Positions 28,480 to 40,419 of a DNA stretch of 64,000 nucleotides are shown here, one piece after another; position 1 is the stretch's first letter, and every line of letters starts with the position of its first letter. The translations under genes were made by a program, and so were the position numbers. Source of the stretch: Hoeflea prorocentri (GTDB lineage: Bacteria > Pseudomonadota > Alphaproteobacteria > Rhizobiales > Rhizobiaceae); assembly GCF_027944115.1 (NCBI RefSeq), contig NZ_JAPJZI010000001.1:2480001-2544000 (forward strand), given 5' to 3'. A model generated the notes under the pieces. It worked only from the letters and a program-made list of their open reading frames with translations. It was not told the DNA's origin and ran no database searches.

Positions 28480-30077
28480 CCGGCCACCTTCTCGCATGCT
28501 CGGCTTATGACAGCATCGGCCTCAGGCCGCGTCAGATAGGTTCGGCGTTGCCACTGCGGTTTTGTATCCGGCTTGTCCGAACGAAAATGGCCGCCACGGC
28601 TTTCCTCGCGCAGCAGTGCGCCGGCGACGACAAACTTCGCGGTCGTCAGCATATTGCCGAAACGGGCCTTGTCATTGTCTTCCTCAAGCTCGGCAATTGT
28701 CCGTGCGGCACGGGTCAATCCATCAAGATCACGCACGACGCCCACATATTCGCTCATCGTTTGCCGTAGTCGCCGCATCGCAGCGCTGTCGTTTTCCGTC
28801 ACGATGTCATCCGACTCATCCGCGGGGCTCGCCCAATTGTCGCATTTCGAAGCTGGCAACAGGCCTTGTATATCCTCGGCAATGCGTCCGGCGAACACCA
28901 CCGCTTCCAGCAGCGAGTTTGACGCCAGCCGGTTGGCGCCATGGGCGCCCGTCGAGGTCACCTCGCCCGCCGCCCAAAGACCGTCCAGCGATGTACGCCC
29001 ATCCGCATCCACCAGCACGCCGCCCATGTGATAATGAGCTGCCGGAATGACCGGAATTGGCTGACGCACCGGGTCGATCCCGGCCTCCTGGCAGGATTTA
29101 TAGACTGTCGGAAAATGATCCTTAAAGGACGGTCCGATGGCCTTGGTGCAATCCAGAAAGGCGCCTCTTCCCGCCTTGACTTCCGAAAAAATTCCGCGCG
29201 CGACGATGTCGCGTGGTGCAAGTTCGGCATCGTCATGAATATCGGTCATAAAGCGATGGCCGGATGCATTGACCAGCGTTGCGCCTTCGCCGCGCAGAGC
29301 CTCCGTCGCCAGGGGCGCGGGATCGCCGCCCACATCGATTGCCGTCGGGTGGAACTGCACGAACTCCGGGTCGGCGATGACGGCGCCTGCCCGTGCAGCC
29401 ATGCCGGTTCCGCCGCCCTTCGACTGAGACGGGTTTGTCGTCACCGCGTAAAGGTGCCCGATGCCGCCGGTACACAGGACAACGGCACGGGTCGGAAAGG
29501 CGAGCCGGTGCGTTGCACGGCCGCTGCCGGGCCTTGCGACCACACCGGTCACATAGCGTCCCTCAGTCGTCAGCTTCTCGACGACATAGCCTTCCAGCAG
29601 GCGAATGGACGGTGTCTTTCGCACCGCCGCAATCAGGGCTTCCATGATGGCTTTGCCGGCCATATCTCCGCGTACACCAACGACCCGGCTTTCGCGGTGG
29701 GCTGCTTCCCGAGTGACGGCAAGGCGGCCTTCCAGATCCCGGTCGAACGGAACGCCATATCTGAGAAGATCGTCAATGCGTGCCGGACCTTCAGCGATCA
29801 TCGTACGGGCAATCTTCTCATCGACAATGCCGGCACCGGCCTTGATCGTGTCCTCAAGGTGCTTTTCGATGGTGTCGCCGGGGCTGACGGCCGCCGCGAT
29901 TCCGGCCTGCGCCCAGCCGGACGATGCGCCGGTTCCGACCGGCGCAGCCGCCAGGACAGAAACGGGCCGTGGCGCAAGTTTCAACGCACAAAATAGGCCG
30001 GCAAGACCGCCGCCGACGATGACAACATCGTCAATACCGGTCCAGGAATGCGGGGAGAAGGCTGCAGGGCCGTTCAT
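28476..30077 (-). CDS. nadB: L-aspartate oxidase
   Basis: NadB is the FAD enzyme that oxidises aspartate to iminoaspartate for quinolinate synthesis. The N-terminal [18 protein letters not shown] binds [13 protein letters not shown] and HPTAI segments and the active-site [11 protein letters not shown] stretch follow. It is 533 residues long. ATG 30077 overlaps the nadA stop by 4 bases; the longer open frame to 30212 overlaps nadA and is not used. Confidence 0.96.
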   Translation of the reverse strand: MNGPAAFSPHSWTGIDDVVIVGGGLAGLFCALKLAPRPVSVLAAAPVGTGASSGWAQAGIAAAVSPGDTIEKHLEDTIKAGAGIVDEKIARTMIAEGPARIDDLLRYGVPFDRDLEGRLAVTREAAHRESRVVGVRGDMAGKAIMEALIAAVRKTPSIRLLEGYVVEKLTTEGRYVTGVVARPGSGRATHRLAFPTRAVVLCTGGIGHLYAVTTNPSQSKGGGTGMAARAGAVIADPEFVQFHPTAIDVGGDPAPLATEALRGEGATLVNASGHRFMTDIHDDAELAPRDIVARGIFSEVKAGRGAFLDCTKAIGPSFKDHFPTVYKSCQEAGIDPVRQPIPVIPAAHYHMGGVLVDADGRTSLDGLWAAGEVTSTGAHGANRLASNSLLEAVVFAGRIAEDIQGLLPASKCDNWASPADESDDIVTENDSAAMRRLRQTMSEYVGVVRDLDGLTRAARTIAELEEDNDKARFGNMLTTAKFVVAGALLREESRGGHFRSDKPDTKPQWQRRTYLTRPEADAVISRACEKVAG

Positions 30078-31153
30078 TTTCCCAGATTGACCATGCGCTC
30101 GACCGAACGCCGCGCCCGCTCGGCAATGTCCGGATCGATTGTGACTTCCTCTTTCATATGAACAAGGCTGTCGAGGATCTTCGGCAAGGTGATGCGCTTC
30201 ATGTGCGGGCAAAGATTACAGGGTTTGACGAACTCCACACCCGGCGTCTCCGCTTCGATATTGGACGCCATGGAACATTCGGTCACAAGAAGCACCTTCT
30301 TGGGCTTCTCGTCCCGGACATAGTTGATCATGCCCGATGTCGAACCTGAATAATCACACACGTCGATCACATCGGGATGGCATTCCGGATGGCCGATGAT
30401 CTGAATGTTCGGATCGGCCTCCTTGTAGGCCAGCAGTTCCTCGGCGGTGAAGCGCTCATGCACCTCACAGTGACCTTTCCATGTCAGGATCTTCTTTTTC
30501 GTCTGCTTGGCGATATTCATCGCCAGATATTCGTCGGGAATGCAAAAAACGGTGTCTTCTTCAAGACTTTCGACAATTGCCAGCGCATTGGACGAGGTGC
30601 AGCAAATATCGGTCTCGGCTTTTACGTCGGCCGAGGTGTTGACATATGTGACGACCGGGACGCCCGGGTTGGCCTGCTTCAGACGCCGTACATCTTCACC
30701 GGTGATCGATTCCGACAGAGAGCAACCAGCCTTCATATCCGGTATCAAAACCGTCTTTTCCGGATTGAGGAGCTTTGATGTCTCGGCCATGAAATGAACG
30801 CCGCATTGGACGATAATCTCGGCGTCGACATTGCCGGCCTCGCGGGCAAGCTGCAGGCTGTCGCCGACAATATCGGACACACAATGGAAAATTTCCGGCG
30901 TCTGGTAATTGTGGGCGAGGATGACCGCGCCGCGTTCCTTCTTCAGCCGGTTGATGGCATGGATGTAAGGCGCGAATACCGGCCATTCTATCGCCGGAAT
31001 GTGATCCTTGACCCGCTCGTAGAGATGCTCCGTTTCACGCGCGACCGCGGGCGTGAAGTCCAGATCGGGCATGCCAACCTCGCCAAACCGCTCAAGCGCG
31101 GTGGTGGCCGGCTCCCCTTTCCATGCATGACCTGGCGTGTGGAGGATATTCAT
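30074..31153 (-). CDS. nadA: quinolinate synthase
   Basis: NadA condenses iminoaspartate with dihydroxyacetone phosphate to quinolinate using a [4Fe-4S] cluster. Cluster cysteines are in [12 protein letters not shown], the CCTSSNAL block and [10 protein letters not shown]. The 359-residue length is usual. ATG 31153 has an ideal AAAGGAG site; the frame continues up to 31210 but would include the leader. It is the first gene of nadABC, with a palindromic operator-like sequence 53-83 bases upstream. Confidence 0.96.
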   Translation of the reverse strand: MNILHTPGHAWKGEPATTALERFGEVGMPDLDFTPAVARETEHLYERVKDHIPAIEWPVFAPYIHAINRLKKERGAVILAHNYQTPEIFHCVSDIVGDSLQLAREAGNVDAEIIVQCGVHFMAETSKLLNPEKTVLIPDMKAGCSLSESITGEDVRRLKQANPGVPVVTYVNTSADVKAETDICCTSSNALAIVESLEEDTVFCIPDEYLAMNIAKQTKKKILTWKGHCEVHERFTAEELLAYKEADPNIQIIGHPECHPDVIDVCDYSGSTSGMINYVRDEKPKKVLLVTECSMASNIEAETPGVEFVKPCNLCPHMKRITLPKILDSLVHMKEEVTIDPDIAERARRSVERMVNLGK

Positions 31154-31484
31154 CGCGCCGCTCCTTTGCCAACCGGACAAGAACTGCCCGGTTATCTGAA
31201 TTTTTCTCACTTTTGCTCATACTGAGCATAAGTGAGACCGAAAAAACACCGGCAGCGCCGGATGTCTCTTAAATAATGTCCGCCGCAACCATTTGCAAGC
31301 CGAAATGGCCCGCCGGACCAATTATGGTGCTAAATATAATCTGACCATCTGATCAACGTTTTTGATGGGTTGCTCAAAAATCCTGCTTTGACAGACCGCC
31401 AGAAACGGGCCTAGCTTCGCGCGGTCAGGCGCAGTCTTCCCGCGCTGTTACCGAATGATTCGACCTGGTTCGAAAGGAAGATGT
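31154..31484. other. nadA / MFS divergent intergenic region
   Basis: About 330 bases between the divergent nadA and MFS genes. It holds the palindrome at 31206-31236 and an AT-rich stretch near 31325-31345 (TAAATATAAT). A TTGACA at 31388 lacks a good -10 partner. I see no gene or further structure. Confidence 0.6.
31206..31236. promoter_or_regulatory. 31-base palindrome, likely NadQ operator of nadABC
   Basis: The left arm CTCACTTTTGCTCA (31206-31219) and right arm TGAGCATAAGTGAG (31223-31236) are inverted repeats matching at 13 of 14 positions around a 3-base centre. It lies 53 bases upstream of the nadA start, where promoter elements are expected. With a nadQ-type gene next to the operon, the simplest reading is that this is its operator; the protein-site match is inferred. 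Confidence 0.75.
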
Positions 31485-32708
31485 GTGACGGGCAAACCAG
31501 CAAGGGCAGACTTTCCGTGGCTCATCGTCGCCTGCGGATGTTTGATCGCGGCCCTCACCTTCGGCCCGCGTTCGGCGATGGGTTTCTTTCAGTTGCCGAT
31601 GCTGGCGGAGACAGGGTGGGACCGTACGACGTTCGGCCTCGCCATGGCGTTACAGAATCTGTGCTGGGGTCTGGGACAACCGATATTCGGAGCTATAGCC
31701 GATAGATTCGGCACATGGCGTGTTCTTGCAATCGGGGCTTTGCTCTATGCGGCCGGCCTTTATTTGATGGCCATTGCCGACGCACCGCTGTTGCTTCACA
31801 TCGGCGGAGGCGTTTTGATCGGCCTCGGCGTTGCAGCGGGTTCTTTCGGCATCGTGCTCGCGGCTCTTGCCCGCAATGTGGCCCCGGAAGATAGATCGTT
31901 TGCATTCGGGCTTGGCACGGCGGCGGGCTCGGCAGGCATGTTTGTGTTCGCACCGATAACGCAGGGTTTGATTGATACGGTCGGCTGGTCGGATGCCTTG
32001 ATCTACCTGGCGATTGCCATGCTCATCGTGCCGGTGCTGGCGGCGTCTTTGCGCGGCAATGCCAAATCATCGCCCACGTCCGGTGACGATATCGAACAGA
32101 CAGCGCGAGAAGCTTTACGGGAGGCATTTGCTTACCGCGGCTATGTGCTCCTGACTGCCGGTTTTTTTGTTTGTGGCTTCCATGTGGCCTTCATTGCCGC
32201 CCACTTTCCGGCTTATGTCAGCGATATCGGCTTATCGGCGAACTATGCGGTCCTTGCCATCGCGCTCATCGGCTTCTTCAACATTATCGGCTCGCTGGCA
32301 GCAGGCGTGATAGGCCAGCACTATCCAAAGCCCATGTTTCTGGTTTGGATCTATCTGAGCCGTGCAGCTCTTATCACCGTCTTCCTGTTGCTGCCGAAGA
32401 GCGGAACGTCGGTAATCATCTTTTCCCTGGGGATGGGTTTTCTTTGGCTCTCGACGGTACCGCCGACCAATGCGCTCGTGGCCGTCATGTTCGGTGTTCG
32501 TCATCTCGGCATGCTTGGCGGAATCGTCTTTCTTTCCCACCAGATCGGCTCGTTCCTCGGCGTCTGGCTGGGTGGGGTGCTCTACGACCGCTTCGGCAGT
32601 TTCGATCCGGTCTGGTGGCTTGGCGTCGTACTGGGTCTGTTGGCGGCCATCATTCACTGGCCCATCCGTGAAGAAGCGGCTCCACGGGCCGTGCCCGCTG
32701 CCGAATAA
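31485..32708 (+). CDS. MFS transporter
   Basis: This protein of about 407 residues has twelve predicted helices and the MFS motif GAIADRFGTWR between helices 2 and 3. It resembles the monocarboxylate/oxalate-formate branch of the major facilitator superfamily, with GFFVCGFHVAFIAAHFPAYV in helix 7. Substrate is unknown. GTG 31485 was chosen because AAAGGAAG lies 6 bases upstream; an ATG at 31455 is in frame but has no ribosome binding site. It converges on recO, 11 bases apart. Confidence 0.82.
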   Translation: MTGKPARADFPWLIVACGCLIAALTFGPRSAMGFFQLPMLAETGWDRTTFGLAMALQNLCWGLGQPIFGAIADRFGTWRVLAIGALLYAAGLYLMAIADAPLLLHIGGGVLIGLGVAAGSFGIVLAALARNVAPEDRSFAFGLGTAAGSAGMFVFAPITQGLIDTVGWSDALIYLAIAMLIVPVLAASLRGNAKSSPTSGDDIEQTAREALREAFAYRGYVLLTAGFFVCGFHVAFIAAHFPAYVSDIGLSANYAVLAIALIGFFNIIGSLAAGVIGQHYPKPMFLVWIYLSRAALITVFLLLPKSGTSVIIFSLGMGFLWLSTVPPTNALVAVMFGVRHLGMLGGIVFLSHQIGSFLGVWLGGVLYDRFGSFDPVWWLGVVLGLLAAIIHWPIREEAAPRAVPAAE

Positions 32709-32719
32709 GGAAGACCGTA

Positions 32720-33457
32720 TCAGGCCTCCGCTGACAGCGCCTTAAGCGCTGCGTTGATGAAGCCGGCGCGCGCGTCCGGGATATCAAGACCGCGCGGCTC
32801 ATAGACGTGGCGGCGCAGGAAGAAGCCCGTCAGTTCGAAGGCCTGGCTCAAAGTGGCCTCATCGGCCGATAGCCGACTGCCCTGCGCGAGAAAGGCCGGC
32901 AGTGGCAGCATCTTGTCGGCCCATGGCTCTCCTGCCGCGCGGCTGACGGCCCTGCCCGATTTCGGCGACACATATTCAAGGTCGTCACGCCGGCCTGTCG
33001 CAGCGCATTGCAAAAGGTCGAGGCCGAAGCCCAGATCCTCGAGCATCGCCAGTTCAAAACGGACAAACAGTTCCCCGGCTCCTGCAGGTTCGTGCAGATT
33101 TTCCAGGATAACGCCGAGCGCCTCGTAAAGATGCGGATGCGAGTCCCGTTCGGGCAAGAGGCGCAAGAGGGCCGCCATGGCCTGAACGCCGTAAACGGCC
33201 GTCGCCGATTCCATCAACCGGGCAGCGCGCAACTGTGTCGGCTCGACCTGATAGGTCCCGAGATGCTGATCGAGCCGCGCACGCCAGGTGACGGAAACGC
33301 TGTTACCCGGCTGAAGCACCGGCTGCATGCGGCGCGAACGTCCACCACGCACCAGACCAAGATGCCGGCCACGGGCACGTGTCATGATTTCAGCGATAAC
33401 ATTGTTCTCGCCGTGACGCCTCACACCGAGAATTATGCCTTCATCCTGCCATTCCAT
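32720..33457 (-). CDS. recO: DNA repair protein RecO
   Basis: RecO helps load RecA on gapped DNA in the RecFOR pathway. The N-terminal OB-fold starts [26 protein letters not shown], typical of alphaproteobacterial RecO, and the 245-residue length fits. It follows era by 18 bases and is the last gene of the lepB-rnc-era-recO run. Confidence 0.94.
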   Translation of the reverse strand: MEWQDEGIILGVRRHGENNVIAEIMTRARGRHLGLVRGGRSRRMQPVLQPGNSVSVTWRARLDQHLGTYQVEPTQLRAARLMESATAVYGVQAMAALLRLLPERDSHPHLYEALGVILENLHEPAGAGELFVRFELAMLEDLGFGLDLLQCAATGRRDDLEYVSPKSGRAVSRAAGEPWADKMLPLPAFLAQGSRLSADEATLSQAFELTGFFLRRHVYEPRGLDIPDARAGFINAALKALSAEA

Positions 33458-33475
33458 AAGGGAAACCTGTCCCCG

Positions 33476-34399
33476 TCAGGAGGGAAATTCAAGCCCGATC
33501 TCGCGGTAACGCTCCGGGTCGTCGCCCCAGTTCTCACGCACTTTGACAAACAGGAAGAGATGCACGGGCTGCTCCATGATTCCTGAGAGCTCCTGGCGGG
33601 CGGACCGGCTTATCTGCTTGATCGTTTCACCGCCTTTGCCAAGCACGATCTTCTTCTGGCTGTCGCGCTGCACATAGATCACCTGCTCGATGCGAACGCT
33701 GCCATCCTTGCGCTCCTCCCATTTTTCCGTCTCGACGTGGGAGGCGTAGGGAAGTTCCTGATGAAGACGGTGATAGAGTTTCTCGCGGGTGATCTCGGCT
33801 GCAAGCTGGCGCATCGGCAGGTCGGAAATCTGATCCTCGGGATAGTACCAGGGACCTTCGGGCAGTTTTTGGGCAAGATAGTCGAGGATATCGTTGCAGC
33901 CGGGGCCCTTCAGTGCCGAAATCATGAAGGTCTGATCGAAATCGACGGTCTCGTTGGCCTTGGCCGCCAGTTCCAGGAGCGCTTCCGGCTTTACCCGGTC
34001 GATCTTGTTGATCAGCAGTACTTTCGTGCCGGAGACTTTTGGCAGGCCTTCGAGGATATTCTGCGCATCGCCAACAAGGCCGCGTTCCGCATCGACAAGG
34101 AAACAGGTGACATCCGCATCATGGGCCCCGCTCCAGGCGGATGTGACCATCGCGCGGTCGAGGCGACGGCGCGGCTTGAAAATGCCCGGCGTGTCGACAA
34201 ATACGATCTGCGCGCCTTCGTGCATGACAATGCCGCGCACCAGTGAGCGCGTCGTCTGGACCTTGTGGCTGACAATCGTAACCTTGGCGCCGACAAGGCG
34301 GTTGAGCAATGTGGACTTTCCGGCATTGGGTGCGCCGATCAGGGCGACAAAGCCGGAGCGAGTCGATGTTTGCGACTGTGTTGGCCGATCTTGCCTCAT
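33476..34399 (-). CDS. era: GTPase Era
   Basis: Era is a ribosome-assembly GTPase that binds 16S rRNA. G1 is GAPNAGKST, G3 is DTPGIF, G4 is NKID, and the C-terminal KH domain includes QKKIVLGKGGETIKQI. ATG 34399 overlaps the rnc stop by 4 bases (ATGA); a TTG at 34411 is in frame but less likely. The length is 307 residues. Confidence 0.97.
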   Translation of the reverse strand: MRQDRPTQSQTSTRSGFVALIGAPNAGKSTLLNRLVGAKVTIVSHKVQTTRSLVRGIVMHEGAQIVFVDTPGIFKPRRRLDRAMVTSAWSGAHDADVTCFLVDAERGLVGDAQNILEGLPKVSGTKVLLINKIDRVKPEALLELAAKANETVDFDQTFMISALKGPGCNDILDYLAQKLPEGPWYYPEDQISDLPMRQLAAEITREKLYHRLHQELPYASHVETEKWEERKDGSVRIEQVIYVQRDSQKKIVLGKGGETIKQISRSARQELSGIMEQPVHLFLFVKVRENWGDDPERYREIGLEFPS

Positions 34400-35103
34400 G
34401 ACGGCTCCCAAACGCCAAGTTCTTCCAGCAGTTTTGTTGCAGCATGCTGCTCGGCATTGCGCCGTGACCGGCCGCTTCCAACCGCGCTGCCCTCGCCTTC
34501 GACATCGACCCGTACCTTGAACAGCGGATCATGATCGGGTCCGGTGCGTTCGATGATCGAATAGGCTGGCGCCTCGCCGGTTTGGCTGTGCGCCCATTCC
34601 TGAAGCTCGGTCTTGGCATCGCGCCGTGCCTGCTCGGATGCGCGCGCGCGGCGTTCCCAGTTCTTCAAGATAAAGGCGCGTGCCGCCTCAAGTCCCGCAT
34701 CCAGGAATATGGCGGCGATCAGGGACTCCATCACATCGGCGCGCACATTCTGCATGCGCTTGCCTTTCAGCGACTTGATGTCACTGCCGGTCCTGATGAA
34801 CTGGTAGAGTTCGAGCTCATCCGCCACGGCGGCGCAGGTTTCTGCGCTCACGAGTTGATTCAGGCGGACGGACAGATCACCTTCCTTGGCCGAGGGAAAC
34901 AGCGAAAACAGCAGCTCGGCTATGACGAGGCCAAGCACCCGGTCGCCCAAAAACTCCAGACGTTCGTAATTGCCCTGCCCGCTGCGGTGCACGCTGGAAT
35001 GAGTCAGAGCGCGCTCAAGTCGCGCCGTGTCCGAAAATGTGTGTCCAATGATCTCCGTCAGGCGGTCGCGATCCGCATTTGACAAGGCACGTTTCGGCTT
35101 CAT
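34396..35103 (-). CDS. rnc: ribonuclease III
   Basis: RNase III cuts double-stranded RNA, including rRNA precursors. The catalytic signature ERLEFLGDRVL is present, a second acidic site lies in DVMESLIAAIFLD, and a C-terminal dsRNA-binding domain ends in the AEQHAATKLLEELG block. Its ATG overlaps lepB by 4 bases and its stop overlaps era by 4 bases. The length is 235 residues. Confidence 0.97.
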   Translation of the reverse strand: MKPKRALSNADRDRLTEIIGHTFSDTARLERALTHSSVHRSGQGNYERLEFLGDRVLGLVIAELLFSLFPSAKEGDLSVRLNQLVSAETCAAVADELELYQFIRTGSDIKSLKGKRMQNVRADVMESLIAAIFLDAGLEAARAFILKNWERRARASEQARRDAKTELQEWAHSQTGEAPAYSIIERTGPDHDPLFKVRVDVEGEGSAVGSGRSRRNAEQHAATKLLEELGVWEPS

Positions 35104-35846
35104 TCAGTTATCTCGAACAAACGCCCGAAGCGCAACTCCGTCGGCCATTTCCAGATTTCCAGCGGCGAGGCATCATCACCGATGGAGAAGAAGATCATCT
35201 CGGCACGGCCCACCAGATTCTCGAAAGGAACGTAACCAACGGCCAGACGGCTGTCGGCCGAGTTGTCCCGGTTGTCGCCCATCATGAAATAATGCCCGGC
35301 GGGCACGAGGAACTCGCGGGTGTTGTCCGTTGCCGAATTGGGATTGATATCAAGCGTATCGTAGCTGACGCCGTTGGGCAGCGTTTCACGGTAGACCGGC
35401 GCGTTGGTCACGGCGTCCCCGTAACTGCCATCGGCGCTGAAACTTCCCACCTGCTCGCGCTTGACCGCCGTGCCGTTGATGTGAAGGACGCCGTTGATCA
35501 TCTGGATACGATCGCCCGGAAGCCCGACGACGCGCTTGATATAGTCAACCTTGGGATCGCTCGGCAGCCGGAAAACGGCGATGTCACCGCGTTTCGGTTC
35601 GCCGGCCCACACACGGCCGGAAAAGAGATCGGGCGAAAACGGAAACGAGTAACGCGAATAGCCATAGGCGTATTTCGACACGAACAGATAGTCGCCGACC
35701 AGCAGTGTCGGCATCATCGATCCGGACGGGATCGAGAATGGCTGGAACAGAAAACTGCGGATCACGAGCGCCAGAAGAAGTGCCTGGACGATGACCTTAA
35801 GTGTTTCGCCAAAGGCTGATTCTTTCTTTTCTACCTTTTCAGACAC
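35100..35846 (-). CDS. lepB: signal peptidase I
   Basis: LepB cleaves signal peptides at the outer face of the inner membrane. An N-terminal helix (VIVQALLLALVIRSFLF) precedes the catalytic Ser in IPSGSMMPTLLVGD and the catalytic Lys in YIKRVVGLPGDRI. GDNRDNS is the third conserved box. The start is GTG. At 248 residues it is a normal single-helix rhizobial type. It starts the lepB-rnc-era-recO run. Confidence 0.97.
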   Translation of the reverse strand: MSEKVEKKESAFGETLKVIVQALLLALVIRSFLFQPFSIPSGSMMPTLLVGDYLFVSKYAYGYSRYSFPFSPDLFSGRVWAGEPKRGDIAVFRLPSDPKVDYIKRVVGLPGDRIQMINGVLHINGTAVKREQVGSFSADGSYGDAVTNAPVYRETLPNGVSYDTLDINPNSATDNTREFLVPAGHYFMMGDNRDNSADSRLAVGYVPFENLVGRAEMIFFSIGDDASPLEIWKWPTELRFGRLFEITE

Positions 35847-35937
35847 GCTGGTGACCTTCCTCGATTGGGCATTCAGGCCCGCTTACTAGTTCATTTCGGT
35901 GTTTTATGGAACCGGCAATCTGGATGGGGATGAAGAC

Positions 35938-36342
35938 CTATGGGTCCACGGGCAGAGCTTCTATCACAACAAAAGCCTGGGCCAGTGGAAAATCATCGGT
36001 GATGGTCAGATGAATTGAGGGCCTGTGGCCTTCAGGAACCATCTTATCAAGGCGCGCGCGCGCGCCGCCGGTCAATTGCATCGTCGGCATGCCGCTCGTT
36101 GTGTTGACCACGCCCATGTCCCGCCAGAAAACGCCCTGGGCGAGCCCTGTTCCCAGGGCCTTGGCGCAGGCCTCCTTGGCGGCAAAGCGCTTGGCATAGG
36201 ATGCCATGCGGGCCTTTCGGCTTTCCGATTTTTCGCGTTCGACGCTGGTAAAAATGCGGTGTGTAAAGCGTTCGCCGAAACGCCCGATCGACTTTTCGAT
36301 ACGGCGAATGTCAATGAGATCGCTTCCAATTCCGATGATCAT
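35938..36342 (-). CDS. acpS: holo-[acyl-carrier-protein] synthase
   Basis: AcpS transfers 4'-phosphopantetheine from CoA to acyl carrier protein. It has [14 protein letters not shown] with the metal Asp and [15 protein letters not shown] with the metal Glu. The 134-residue length is typical. It lies between the DUF2062 gene and lepB on the same strand. Confidence 0.96.
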   Translation of the reverse strand: MIIGIGSDLIDIRRIEKSIGRFGERFTHRIFTSVEREKSESRKARMASYAKRFAAKEACAKALGTGLAQGVFWRDMGVVNTTSGMPTMQLTGGARARLDKMVPEGHRPSIHLTITDDFPLAQAFVVIEALPVDP

Positions 36343-36363
36343 GCCGGTGCGCCTGCCTCCGTC

Positions 36364-36942
36364 TCAAACGGTCTGCTCACCGCTGAGGTCGCCGCCTCCG
36401 CGACGCTTCAACAGTTTACGGCGCCGCTGATTCTGAAAGGCGACGACCCCGAAATAGGTCAAGACATAAGCAAGCAAGCCGAAGGTCAGCATAAATGGCA
36501 CGCAACCGAAAAGCATCGGCTTGAGAACCGGCTCCCACAATTGATTGAGATCGAGGTCGTGAAACAGGCGGCCAAGATGGATATGCGGAACTTCGCCGTG
36601 GAAATCGTCCACGGTAAGCTGCTTGCCGACCTTGAACGTTGCGGTCCAGATGAATGGGAAGGTCAACGGATTTCCGAAGGCCGTGCCAAGTGCAGACGCA
36701 ATGATGTTACCGGCAAAAACATAGGCGAGCGCGGCGGCAATGATGAAGTGAAAGCCGAGAAACGGTGTCCAGGACGCCATGACACCGGCAGCAACGCCCG
36801 CGGCAATGGCGTGAGGTGTCGCGGTCAAACGCAGGATTCGCTTGCCGAAATACTGGAACGAACGCGAAAATGAGCGCCGGGGCCAGAAGAAAATACGGAC
36901 CTTTTCAAGAGCGCCTATCGGTTTTCGGCGTCGAAACAGCAT
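36364..36942 (-). CDS. DUF2062 membrane protein
   Basis: This 192-residue protein has the DUF2062 pattern: TPHAIAAGVAAGVMASWTPFLGFHF followed by hydrophobic helices and NPLTFPFIW. Function is unknown; the family is in the inner membrane. It is 21 bases upstream of acpS, within the run from rsh to recO. Confidence 0.88.
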   Translation of the reverse strand: MLFRRRKPIGALEKVRIFFWPRRSFSRSFQYFGKRILRLTATPHAIAAGVAAGVMASWTPFLGFHFIIAAALAYVFAGNIIASALGTAFGNPLTFPFIWTATFKVGKQLTVDDFHGEVPHIHLGRLFHDLDLNQLWEPVLKPMLFGCVPFMLTFGLLAYVLTYFGVVAFQNQRRRKLLKRRGGGDLSGEQTV

Positions 36943-37116
36943 GCCTTACCTGCGTCCTTTCTTTCTCTGCCCCGTCCACCTTATATCGAATGTGTTTAAA
37001 CATTGCTTCTCGATAAGGAACATTTGAAGGCACATAATCATAGTGCCAAAGCGCGCCAAAAGGCTTGTTCCAGCGAGGGAAAACACATCGACAGGCGGGC
37101 GGCTTCCCACCCGATC

Positions 37117-39348
<2,232 letters not shown>

Positions 39349-39414
39349 TGACCGACTTCTCCTTGGCTTCCGGTCGCTACGGACGCATTATCCCGCTTGA
39401 CGAAGCCGTTCGTC

Positions 39415-39450
39415 AAAATAAAAACGCGCCGGATCGCACAACCCGGCGCA
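39415..39450 (-). terminator. Rho-independent terminator after rpoZ
   Basis: On the minus strand a stem GCGCCGGG / CCGGCGCG with a short loop is followed by TTTTTATTTT. It separates rpoZ from rsh. Confidence 0.82.
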
Positions 39451-39477
39451 TTCAAATCTTCAGGACGGCGAACGGAT

Positions 39478-39894
39478 TCAAAAATCGTCGCTTTTTTCCG
39501 GCGGAACCAGTCCTTCGATCCCCGCCAGCAGATCGTCTTCCGACATCCGGTCAAAGGATACCCCTTCGCCTTCCGGTTCGGCAGCGGATTCGCCTGCGAG
39601 TATAACGGTTTCCTCAACCTGTTCGGTCGCAAGCAGCGATGCGGGATCGGGCTCCGGCTCATCCACCTCGACATGTTTTTGAAGCGAGTGAATGAGGTCT
39701 TCCTTCAGATCGCCCGGCGAAAGCGTTTCATCCGCGATCTCACGCAAGGCGACCACAGGGTTCTTGTCGTTGTCACGGTCAACCGTGATCATCGCACCTT
39801 GCGACACCTGGCGCGCGCGGTGGCTCGCCAGCAATACCAAATCAAATCGATTGTCGACCTTGTCGATGCAATCCTCGACTGTGACACGGGCCAT
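39478..39894 (-). CDS. rpoZ: RNA polymerase omega subunit
   Basis: Omega binds the beta' subunit of RNA polymerase. [20 protein letters not shown] and [13 protein letters not shown] are the family's N-terminal blocks, and [14 protein letters not shown] follows. The 138-residue length includes the acidic C-terminal extension usual in alphaproteobacteria. ATG 39894 has AAAGGA upstream; the frame's earlier start at 39948 adds an unsupported leader. Confidence 0.95.
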   Translation of the reverse strand: MARVTVEDCIDKVDNRFDLVLLASHRARQVSQGAMITVDRDNDKNPVVALREIADETLSPGDLKEDLIHSLQKHVEVDEPEPDPASLLATEQVEETVILAGESAAEPEGEGVSFDRMSEDDLLAGIEGLVPPEKSDDF

Positions 39895-40419
39895 AGCCTG
39901 TCCTTTGTTCTCACAATTCTCCAGAGATTGTGTTGGCGATACCTCCAAAACGAGAACAATTCAAGCCAAAAAGCCCTTCCAGAGAGCCTGTCCTGCAATT
40001 ACGCCGCCTCTGCAACGGACAGGAACATGCGCAACAACCGCTCGCCGCCGCCCCGAATTCGCGCTTTGTCCGGTGAAGAACGCAGGCCCGAAAAGAGTTC
40101 TTGCCTGAAAATCCTTCTGGAACCGGGGGTTGTTCCTTGCGTTAAGACACACCACATAAGGCTTCATGCGGAACGGTGAACATGTTTGTTAGTTGGCACG
40201 CTGTTGAGCCGGAGAGGTTGCTGATCCGGACATCAAAGCGCAATCACGATTTGTTGTATTCTGGCTTATTAATATTTAAATCGACTGTTTACATGATATA
40301 AATATTCAATATAGAAATATGAATCATTGAAATACTTTGCGCTGAAAGAAATGAACAGTTTTACTATTTCCGTCATTTTTTCTGACGCTCGCCATAACAA
40401 TTAAAACGTAGGTGAAATA
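39895..40419. other. rpoZ / NYN-gene intergenic region
   Basis: This 525-base gap contains no convincing gene. From about 40240 it is strongly AT-rich, unlike the rest of the window (for example the stretch TTATTAATATTTAAATC). A GGAAC-N16-CGTT sequence lies at 40119-40143. The AT-rich part could be a promoter or a target for a xenogeneic silencer. Confidence 0.55.
40119..40143 (+). promoter_or_regulatory. possible EcfG (general stress response) promoter
   Basis: GGAAC at 40119-40123 and CGTT at 40140-40143 are separated by exactly 16 bases. This is the -35/-10 pattern of EcfG-type sigma factors in alphaproteobacteria. It would fire towards the NYN gene at 40420, leaving a leader of about 270 bases. 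Only sequence match supports it. Confidence 0.5.
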
